Positions 56,801-64,000 of a stretch of DNA of 64,000 nucleotides are shown here, one piece after another. Where the stretch lies: assembly GCA_017979445.1 (NCBI GenBank), contig CM030717.1, forward strand, positions 22,555,288 through 22,619,287, written 5' to 3'. The number at the start of each line of letters is the position of its first letter. The stretch's first letter is position 1. Source of the stretch: Akebia trifoliata (lineage: Eukaryota; Streptophyta; Magnoliopsida; Ranunculales; Lardizabalaceae). Position numbers and translations under genes: made by a program. The notes below the pieces were generated by a model. The model was given only the letters and a program-made list of their open reading frames with translations, was not told where the DNA came from and searched no databases.

Positions 56801-58071
56801 TGTGGGATTTACTTATGGCTTCCACTGCCCATAGGGAGGCTGTTCTCAAAGCATTAAGTACAGCCCAAGTCTCCCTTGATACTTCTCCAGATCAGCTGGC
56901 CAACATAGTAGGGGCGACTTATGTTGAGAATATCTTATCCTTCTCAGACTCCGATCTCCCAAAGGAAGGAGCAAGCCATACTAAGTCATTGCACATCACA
57001 GTTGACTGTAACGGGATGAGGATACCTCTGGTATTGATTGATAATGGGAGTGCATTAAATGTTGGCCCTTTGAAGACCGCCACCTGCCTTTGTTTTAAAA
57101 CTGAAGATCTCAAGCCCACTAATCAGGGAGTGAGGGCCTATGATAACACCAAAAGGGATGTACTGAGGATTTTGCACCTTCGACTGTCCACAGGCATAGT
57201 TGAATTTCCTGTGGAATTTCAGGTTATCGATATCCAGTCCTCTTTCAATTTACTTTTAGGAAGACCGTGGCTACACCAAATCAAAGCTATTCCTTCCATG
57301 CTGCACCAGAAGGTCAAGTTTATCAAGGATAGGCTAGTGATTACTCTCCATGGAGATGCTAAAATTGTAGGGATTATAAACAGTACTGAAGCTAAGGATG
57401 AGCCATTGCTTGAGATTCAGCCAGAACAACAGGGAGTAGAGCTCAGTGGGTTCGAGTTTGAAAAGATATGCTCAGTCTAATGGGATCAAGCCATGAAAGA
57501 ATATTTTCCAAAGGAAAATACTTCTAACTGCAACATAGCCAATATATTCAAGAACATGAGATTTTTCCTTGGTATGGGCTTAGGTTGCAAGCAGCAAGGT
57601 ATTAAAGAGGCACCAGTGATTAAAGAGGTCATCGACACATTCAGGCTAGGATATAAGCCTACTAATGAAGATTGGGCCCAATATTGGAAGACAAAGCGAG
57701 ACAAAGCAATTGCGAAAAGGCAAAGACGCACCACGGATCTCATCAAAATGAAGCCTTATCGTAAGACCCTTAATGGCTATTTCATGAAGGAAGGAGAAGA
57801 TTTCCGTTATTGTGGGTTCCCCGAGCCATTCATTGACCACATCACAGGTACTCGTCTGCCGGGGTTTGAGATCTTCTTTGGTATGGATTGGCCTGAAAAG
57901 GAAGCAAGCACAGAAGCTGAAGAGAATAAAATTGAAGACTGGCAGCTCGATCTGGACTCCCTCAACATTGATAAACTATTCATTGAAGATCACAGTGTCT
58001 GGTGTTGTCAACTGAGAAGGGGATCCCAAATCCTCAGTTGCAATCAAACCCGCTGTAGGGTGTCTCTCTAG
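56801..58071 (+). pseudogene. T5 protease and G-patch-like segment
   Basis: Same frame as the end of gag. Retropepsin: HITVDCNGMRIPLVLIDNGS (to 57051), then ALNVGPLKTATCL, and the later LLLGRPWLHQIKAIPSMLHQ block typical of gypsy proteases. The active site reads D-N-G rather than D-S/T-G. After TAA at 57478 the frame goes on with NIFKNMRFFLGMGLGCKQQG, IKEAPVI and RLGYKPTNEDW, a glycine-rich G-patch-like segment. A 130-residue stretch follows (KMKPYRKTLNGYFMKEGEDF, FIDHITGTRLPGFEIFFGMD). The block ends at TAG, 58069. It resembles the Tat pol N-terminal part as a whole. Confidence 0.82.
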
Positions 58072-58600
58072 CTATCATGTAATTAGTCCTGTGTTGCATG
58101 TCAAACTGGGTCTGTCAGTCCCTTTAGTCCTGTTCAGTCTGACATGCCAGATGAGTCATTTGTTTCTGTTGAGTCAAGTAAGTCCATTATTTTTTCTAAG
58201 TTAAGTGAGTCTGTCAAGTCGGCAATGAGTCCTGTTACCCCATCTCCTTTTAATGAAATGAAAGAAAATTTTGATTACCCCGAGCGCAATAATAATTTGA
58301 CTAATAATCTGACTTCGGAGGGAGAATCTTCTGACGAAGAACTTCCCCTGAAATAATCAAATTACTTGAACAAGAAAATGAACGTCGGGCTCAACCTCCA
58401 ATAGAGGAAGTAGAGGTTATCAATCTCGGAACAAAATAAAGTCCTCAAGAGATTCAGATTGGGATCACATTATCTCCCAATGAACGCAAAGGGATAGTAG
58501 ACTTGCTCAAAAAGTTCAAAGACGTGTTCGCGTGGTCTTTCAAGGATATGCCGGGAATAAGCACAGACATTGTTCAACATCATATTCCGTTATATCCGGA
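58072..58600 (+). pseudogene. T5 protease-RT linker
   Basis: The same frame continues to 58356 with serine-rich words (SFVSVESSKSIIFSKLSESV, SVKSAMSPVTPS) and an acidic run GESSDEELPLK. It then shifts frame into the conserved pre-RT block (ITLSPNERKGIVDLLKKFKD, VFAWSFKDMPGI across frames). In pea Ogre an intron lies between protease and RT; I looked here and cannot fix a donor and acceptor pair. Confidence 0.6.
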
Positions 58601-59440
58601 TGCTCGACCCATTAAACAGAAACTTCGACGTATGAAGCCGAATGGACTCTGAAAATTAAAGAAGAAGTTACGAAGCAGATTAACGCTGGATTTTGGAAGT
58701 AGTAGAATACCCTGAGTGGATTGCCAATGTCGTCCCGGTGCCGAAAAGGATGGAAAAGTCAGAATGTGTGTGGACTTTAGAGATCTAAATAAAACAAGCC
58801 CAAAGGATAGTTTTCCTTTACCACACATAGACGTTCTAGTAGATAGTACAGCAGGACACGCTTTATTGTCCTTCATGGATGGCTTTTCGGGGTACAATCA
58901 GATAAAAATGGATCCTCGGGATATGCAAAAGACGTCGTTTATTACACAGTAGGGAACCTTTTGCTACAAGGTTATGCCTTTTAGTCTGAAGAATGCCGGA
59001 GCCACTTATCAAAGAGTAGCCACGACTCTACTACATGACATGATACACAAAGAAGTTGAGGTCTATATAGACGATATGATAGTCAAGTCCAAAAAACGAC
59101 TAGGGCACGCTGCTGCGTTAGAAAATTTTCTCACAAGGATTCAAAAGTACAAACTTCGCCTCAACCCGCAGAAATGTGTGTTTGGAGTAACTTCTGGAAA
59201 ATTGTTGGGATTTGTGGTTAGTCAAAGAGGGATCGAAGTAGACCCTGTAAAGATTAAAGCTATCCAAGAGATGCCACTGTCGAAAACTGAAAAGCAAATT
59301 CAAGGTTTTCTAGGTAGAATCAGTATGTCAGCAGATTCATCGCTCAACTCACCAACGTTTGTGAACCTATTTTCAAGCTTCTCAAGAAGAATGAACCAAC
59401 AGTTTGGAATGAACAATGTCAAAAAGCCTTCGACCAAGTT
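58601..59440 (+). pseudogene. T5 reverse transcriptase
   Basis: Blocks in order: PIKQKLRRMKP, IKEEVTKQINAGF, EYPEWIANVVPVP, DGKVRMCVDFRDLNKTSPKD, FPLPHIDVLVDSTAG, FMDGFSGYNQIKM, KVMPFSLKNAGATYQR, the catalytic YIDDMIVKSK (59064-59093), LRLNPQKCVFGV, GKLLGFVVSQRGIEVDP and KTEKQIQGFLGR. The first catalytic aspartate is in FMDGFSGY. Frameshifts near 58645, 58700 and 59315 and a TAG at 58950 (TGG in related proteins) break it. The family YVDD is YIDD here. Otherwise conservation is high over the whole domain, so loss is recent. Confidence 0.9.
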
Positions 59441-59860
59441 AAGGAGTATCTCTTGAACCCGCCTATTTTGGTTCCACCCACACCGGGTGAACCACTTCTT
59501 CTTTATCTGTCAGTCACAGAAGAAGCTATGGGATGCATGCTTGCACAGTATGACAAAGATACTTGCAAAGAAAGGGCTATCTACTACATCAGTAGTAAGA
59601 AGATGTTAGAGTATGAACGAAAATATTCAATCCTGGAAAAAACTTGCTTGGCACTAGTATGGGCTACTCAGAGACTTCGACACTATATGCTATCTCACTC
59701 AATTATCTTGTTATCTCGGATGGATCCTCTCAAGTATCTTTTTGAGAAATCGGCACTGACAGGGAGAACTGCACGATGGTTATTGTTGTTATCAGAGTTT
59801 GACATCACGCACGTTACACAGAAATCTATCAAGGGAGAGCTGTGGCAGAATACTTAGCAG
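59441..59860 (+). pseudogene. T5 RT-linked RNase H, degenerate type
   Basis: The frame 59453-59857 reads PPILVPPTPGEPLLLYLSVT, EEAMGCMLAQYDK, RAIYYISSKKMLEYERKYSI, LEKTCLALVWATQRLRHYML, SRMDPLKYLFEKSALTGRTA and RWLLLLSEFDI. This is the position of the gypsy RNase H, but the usual D in LYTDAS is replaced (LYLSVTEEAMG), as expected in Tat elements where a second RNase H follows. A one-base shift at about 59838 moves the frame to the next domain. Confidence 0.82.
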
Positions 59861-60441
59861 ATCACCCAGTAGTAGAAGGAATAAGGCTTGTTGATCAGTT
59901 TCCAGATGAGAACATCTTGCATGTTGAAGAAGAGCCTCAGAACCAAACATGGCAGTTGTATTTTGATGGAGCCGCCAATCAGAATGGGTATGAAATAGGG
60001 GCAGTTCTGTTTTTTCCAGAAAGATGCCACATTCTGATCGCTATTAAGTTAGCTTTCTCTAACACCAATAACACAGCCGAATATGAGGCATGCATCGCTG
60101 GACTTGAAGCTGCTTTGAATCTGGACATTATAAAAATCGAAGTTTTTGGGGATTCAGCCTTGGTCATACACCAGTCATTAGAAGAATGGAAGACTAGGGA
60201 CGAAAAGATGAAGCCTTATCATGAGTATTTGTTAAACTTAATGAGTAAGTTTGAAGCTATTCTGTTCCAACACGTTTCAAGGGAAGATAATAGATTTGCT
60301 GACTCGTTAGCCACTCTATCTTCAATGATCCATTTGCCCCCTGGCATGGAATTGAGGCCGATCACTGTTGAAGTCAAAGACAAACCTGCATATTGCTGTC
60401 AGATCAATATTATTACTCGACTATCTGATGGAAAGTCGTAG
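59842..60441 (+). pseudogene. T5 second, archaeal-type RNase H (aRH)
   Basis: The domain opens QLYFDGAANQNGYEIGAVLF, with catalytic aspartate in YFDGA. NNTAEYEACIAGLEAAL supplies the glutamate, EVFGDSALVIHQSLEEW the second aspartate, and HVSREDNRFADSLATLSSM the last aspartate. All four acidic residues are present. An additional archaeal-like RNase H is a published mark of the Tat lineage. The domain is open over 200 codons, the longest intact catalytic domain of T5. A TAG at 60439 (TGG expected before YTDI) ends the frame before integrase. Confidence 0.88.
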
Positions 60442-61678
60442 TACACAGACATTAAAAAGGTGTTGGAAAAACAAGAATTTCCAGAAGAAGCATCGAGGAA
60501 GGAACGACAAGCCTTACTAAGATTAGCATCTCAATTTATCCTGTGCGCAGGAAGTTTATACAAAAGGTCTTATGATGGTATTCATTTGTCATGCATTGAT
60601 GAAGATCAAGCTGAACAGATAATGGTTGAACTGCATTCAGGAGAATGCGGCCCTCACATGAGTGGGAAAATGCTAGTTAAGAAAATTATGAGACAAGGGT
60701 ACTACTGGCCTACGATGGAAACAGATTGTCATCACATGGTCAAGACCTGCCACAAATGCCAAATACATGCAAATCTCATACATGTGCCACATTCTCGATT
60801 AGTTGGTCTGATGTCACCATGGCCATTCTCAGTTTGGGGAATTGACATTATTAGTAAAATGTCGCCTAAAGCATCAAACGGGCACGAATACATTTTAGTT
60901 GCTATCGATTATTTTACTAAGTGGGTCGAAGTTGCCTCTTATGCTGTCCTCACTGCGTCTCGATTTGCAAAGTTATCCAAACGAACATCATCAGTCGGTA
61001 CGGGGTACCTTCGGAATTGATTTTGATAACGGGTCACATTTCAAGGCTGAGGTTATTACTTTTGTTCAAAGTTCAAAATCTCACACCACAAATCATCTCC
61101 TTACCGCCCTCAGACTAATGGAGTAGTCGAAGCAGCTAATAAGAATCTTAAGACTATCATAAGGAAATGTGTCAATCACATCAAGATTGGTCTGAAAAAC
61201 TGCCATTTGCACTATGGGCATATCGAACTTCAATTCGATCCTCTATTGGAACTACTCCCTACTCCTTAGTGTATGGCATGGAAGCGGTCTTGCCAGTTGA
61301 AATGGAAATTCCATCTCTCAGGGTCTTGCTTGAAAGTCAGTTGTCAGAAACAGATTGGATTCGCCAGCGGTATGAAGAATTGAATTTGATCGAAGAAAAA
61401 TGACTGAGAGCTTTGTATCACGTGCAAGCTTATTAAAGAAGAGTCGCCCGTGCATTTGACAAAAAGATCAAGGCCCGTCACTTACAAGTCGGAGATTTAG
61501 TACTCAAAGAGAATCGAGTACCTATCTTTGATCCTAGAGGGAAGTTCAAACCGAATTGAGGAGGTCTATACATCATCAAGGAAATATTACCAGGAAAAGC
61601 TATCAGACTTCAAGATCATGATGGAATCGAGTTACCAGAACCAACCAACCTTGACCAAATCAAACGGTACTATATTTA
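60442..61678 (+). pseudogene. T5 integrase
   Basis: N-terminal HHCC finger: VELHSGECGPHMSGKMLVKK, then HHMVKTCHKCQIH. Core: WGIDIISKMSP (first D), then EYILVAIDYFTKWVEVASYA. One-base losses near 60969 and 61024 break IQTNII and the FDNGSHFKAEV block (second D). An extra base near 61110 breaks PQTNGVVEAANKNL (catalytic E). C-terminus: WAYRTSIRSSIGTTPYSLVY, GMEAVLPVEMEIPSLRV, GDLVLKENR and EILPGKAIRLQDHDGIELPE, ending QIKRYYI at TAA, 61676. Stops at 61401, about 61433 and 61556 are at codons where related pols have sense. Same order and end as in T3 and T2. Confidence 0.88.
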
Positions 61679-62186
61679 AGGAGGCCATTTTCGGTCGAAT
61701 CAATTTTCCTACTACCTAGTTCATTATCTCCATTCTCAACACCTTTGCAGCCTCTTCAAAAAGAGAAAAATATGCCTTTTACTTCTTAGCCTGATTACTT
61801 AACCCAGGGAGGGAAAAATCCGAACTACATTTGGTCTGATCCCAAAAATTTGGGGTACGTAGGCAACCTGAGAAGTTACTTAAAGCCCGACCACATCAAA
61901 ATGAAAAAAAATAGATTCCCTGATAAAGAAAAAGAAAAATTCAAAAGAAAAAAAATATCATCATGGAAAAGAAAAATTCAAGATGAAATGCCACACAAGG
62001 GGCATTTGGGTTTTTGAGACTCAAAATTCCTTTCTTTTTATACTCAGTCCTAAGCCTACCCATGAAAGTCTTCCTAAGTACCATGCGAAAAGTCAAGGAA
62101 GATAGCAAAGCATGATCAGACAGTAACTCTAGAAGACCAGAAAAGAAGAAAAAGATAAAAAAAAATAAAAAAAATGAAGAAGCCTG
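61679..62186 (+). other. T5 3' UTR, first part
   Basis: Collinear with T3 37320-37509 and 39249-39560. It has the empty site of the T3 solo LTR (GGGGTACGTAGGCAACCTGA, 61851-61870), an A-rich stretch, and CCACACAAGGGGCATTTGGG. Non-coding. Confidence 0.6.
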
Positions 62187-62400
62187 CTAAGTTGAAAACT
62201 TGAAAAAGGGCGACTTAGGCAAAAATTAAGGCAAGCTCGCAAGGTTGAAAATCTGAAAGGACAACTTTGACAACAATCAGAACCGAGAGGAAAAGAAGTA
62301 AAAGCTCGCTAGATCGAAAACCTAAAAATGCGAATTAGGCAAAAGCTAGAGCAAGCTCGATAGATTGAAAACCTGAAAAGGCGATCTAGACAAAAGTTAG
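62187..62400 (+). repeat. T5 3' UTR hairpin array (constant loop, changing stem)
   Basis: Four units match the T3 array at 39571-39850. Arms: CTAAGT/ACTTAG (62187-62192 with 62213-62218), AAGGTTG/CAACTTT (one G-U pair), CTAGATCG/CGAATTAG (two mismatches), TAGAT/ATCTA. The loop keeps GAAAA(C/T)CTGAAA. Confidence 0.7.
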
Positions 62401-63133
62401 AGCAACAAAGAAAAACAGAAGAAAATCCCAAACTGAGAGCGGTCCGAGCTGAAACATCAGAAGTCCGAATAATCAAGGTCAATACTTAGCTTAAACTAGG
62501 CATAGACTCGGAAGCCACAAGTATCTTGTCTACGATTGATATGAAAATTCTTACTTCCCCAAGTGAACCAAGGGATAGAAGAATGAATTCTATGATGAGT
62601 CTCAAAAGAAAATAATTTTGTTCTCTTGAGCCTGACTCAAAACCTTCAATAAAATTAATCAAAATTAAAAGTTGGATCTTTATTGCGCTTGTGGTAATCA
62701 AAGATTTTGAACCTTCATACAAGGGGCATTTTTCTTTTTCCTCTAATATGTAGTTTCCCTTATACTAGGGGCATTTTTTTTATTTTTCATGATGTATTCA
62801 ATTATCTTCAATGCATGTTTATTGTCAAACTAGGGACATTTTTTTTTGAGCAATGTTAATCCTAAAAGATAATGGGAACCCCAAACTTAAGGTTACTCTC
62901 TTGATAACAGTTTTTCGAAAAACTCTTGAGGTTCAAAAGAAATAAAAACTCAGGTTTTAAATTCATAAAACTTTTGAATAAATCCTTGAGGTTCAAACAA
63001 AAGCATTTTGGATCTCACATAGGAGATAGGGCACTCATTCTATCCCAGATCTATTCATTCCCAGATTCAACCACTCTTTTTCAGAATCATTTTTTTCCCA
63101 GATTTATTCCTTCATTCTCAGTTTTACTCAGTC
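62401..63133 (+). other. T5 3' UTR, middle part
   Basis: Collinear with T3 39850-40450, with three copies of an ACTAGGGGCATTTTTTT-like word (62708, 62765, 62832). Then a short CCCAGATTTATTC-like repeat at 63045-63120. The antisense 78-codon frame at 62486-62722 has no counterpart in T3. Confidence 0.5.
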
Positions 63134-63700
63134 AGTTCCCGTCGAGGGTTTTCTCGGAATTATGCTCAATGCCGCCAAGGGTTTTCTTGGAATTATGCTC
63201 AGATGCCGCCGAGGGTCTTCTCGGAATTATGCTCAGTTACCGCCAAAGGTTTTCTTTGAACTATGCTCAGATACCGCCAAGGGTTTTCTTGGAACTATGC
63301 TCAGATATCGCCAAGGGTTTTCTTGGAATTATGCTCAGATGCCGCCGAGGGTCTTCTCGGAATTATGCTCAGTTACCGCCAAGGGTTTTCTTGGAATTAT
63401 GCTCAGATGCTGCCAAGGGTTTTCTTGGAATTATGCTCAGATGCCGCCGAGGGTTTTCTCGGAACTAAGTTCAGATGCCGCCAAGGGTTTTCTTGGAATT
63501 ATGCTCAGATGCCGCCGAGGATTTTCTTGGAACTATGCTCAGATGCCGCTAAGGGTTTTCTTGGAATTATGTTCAGTTACCGCCGAGGGTTTTCTCGAAA
63601 TTATGCTCAGATGCCGCCAAGGGTTTTCTTGGAATTATGCTTAGTTACCGTCGAGGGTTTTTTCTAGAATTATGCTTAGATACTACCGAGAGTTTCTCAG
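63134..63700 (+). repeat. 34-bp tandem array of covarying hairpins
   Basis: About 17 units of GCCGCCAAGGGTTTTCTTGG plus AATTATGCTCAGAT. Each unit contains a 5-bp stem with a 6-base loop. Arms are CCAAG/CTTGG in about eight units, CCGAG/CTCGG in about five, CAAAG/CTTTG in one (63243-63259), one wobble unit and one mismatched unit near the right end. Because 34 is not a multiple of three, all three plus-strand frames stay open; the resulting frames of 134-180 codons are not genes. Confidence 0.92.
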
Positions 63701-64000
63701 AATTATGCTCAGTTTACATTCACTTCATGCTCAGATTTGACTCATTTCCAACTCAAACTCTTTGAAATCTATCTCAGATTTTGAGTTCACACACTTGCAC
63801 AGTTGTTACATCAGTCAAGGAGAATTTTCTAAAATTCAAGGATCTGACACTGTCAGCGAGAGCTCACGCTCAAGGACCTGACATTTTTTTAGTTCTGGGA
63901 GAGTTTTACCCTCAAGGATCCGAACACCCCGACGAATTGCTAAATCAGGCTGCAAAATGAACTGTCACTAGTTTTGGCATTCGGATATCGCACTATCTAT
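63701..64000 (+). other. T5 3' UTR, conserved tail
   Basis: TCAGTCAAGGAGAATTTTCT, CAAGGATCTGACA, GACGAATTGCTAAATCAGGC and CGCACTATCT (63989-63998) match T1, T3 and T4 tails. In T1 the LTR starts 56 bases after CGCACTATCT, so the T5 polypurine tract and 3' LTR lie just outside. Confidence 0.8.

Larger units (their letters stand above)
48640..64000 (+). mobile_element. Ogre-type Tat element T5, nearly complete, runs off the window
   Basis: 5' LTR (48640-50201), perfect tRNA-Arg primer site, leader, extra ORF (53692-54780), gag, protease, G-patch-like segment, RT, RNase H, archaeal-type RNase H, integrase (to 61678) and a 2.3-kb 3' UTR with two hairpin arrays. The extra upstream ORF, the long LTR, tRNA-Arg priming and the second RNase H are features of the Ogre/Tat lineage. 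T5 inserted into the T4 LTR; the left flank is GACCT. By the T1 spacing the 3' LTR should start near 64054, giving an element of about 17 kb. At least a dozen stops and six frameshifts make it non-autonomous. Confidence 0.9.

Noticed and set aside
58072..58600. Ogre intron between protease and RT
   Set aside because: Expected from pea Ogre, but no donor and acceptor pair restored a clear frame here, so it is not annotated.
62926..63667. Three overlapping open frames of 134-180 codons over the 34-bp array
   Set aside because: A 34-bp unit without stops leaves all three frames open. Paired arm changes follow RNA pairing, not codon sense, and the region is a transposon 3' UTR.
63134..63700. CRISPR-like regularly spaced repeats
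   Set aside because: Units abut with no unique spacers, in a plant retroelement 3' UTR.

Overview
This looks like repeat-rich, probably pericentromeric, DNA of a flowering plant, most likely a eudicot. It is AT-rich. It carries Ty3/gypsy LTR retrotransposons of the Tat/Ogre lineage, an antisense second gypsy element, a plant-type CACTA transposase (TNP2 with DUF4218 and DUF4216 parts), and two small pieces of ordinary plant genes: an AMP deaminase fragment and the first exon of a chloroplast rhodanese-like (STR8-type) protein. I see no intact host gene, no tRNA or rRNA gene and no CRISPR array. The species cannot be told from the sequence.

Layout. 1-8040: an old antisense gypsy element (E0), split by a Tat element (T1, 286-4532) with a perfect GTATA target-site duplication. 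T1 itself holds an antisense fragment of a second Tat LTR family. 8100-13790: decayed single-copy-like DNA with a promoter-like patch, the AMP deaminase fragment, an unrecognised antisense coding remnant and an LTR-like element. 13790-17699: a CACTA transposase remnant ending at a 100-N assembly gap (17700-17799). 18837-19235: the orphan STR8-type exon on the minus strand, then a palindromic MITE-like element. 20201-28073: an LTR piece and an internally deleted antisense Tat element (T2) with a solo LTR inside it. 28074-46985: an LTR copy interrupted by T3 (LTR about 3.5 kb, gag plus a pol remnant), which is itself split by two solo LTRs with perfect target-site duplications. 46986-48639: the 3' end of another Tat element (T4), interrupted by T5. 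48640-64000: T5, a nearly complete Ogre-type element. By comparison with T1, its 3' LTR should start about 55 bp beyond the window.

Two LTR families are present. Family A (about 1.6-1.8 kb) and family B (about 3.5 kb) both start TGTAGACACCCC and end TTTCA. Behind the LTR they carry a primer-binding site that in T5 matches the 3' end of plant tRNA-Arg(ACG) over 20 nt. T5 reads LTR, PBS, 3.5-kb leader, an extra ORF ahead of gag, gag with zinc knuckle, protease, G-patch-like segment, reverse transcriptase, degenerate RNase H, a second archaeal-type RNase H, integrase, long 3' UTR. All its frames carry stops and frameshifts, so it is not autonomous as it stands.

The most unusual signal is in the 3' UTRs. 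The tandem arrays there are chains of small hairpins. In the 34-bp array at 63134-63690 the two arms change together from unit to unit (CCAAG/CTTGG, CCGAG/CTCGG, CAAAG/CTTTG). A second array, shared by T3 and T5, keeps its loop while its stem changes. This suggests selection on folded RNA or single-stranded DNA rather than on protein.
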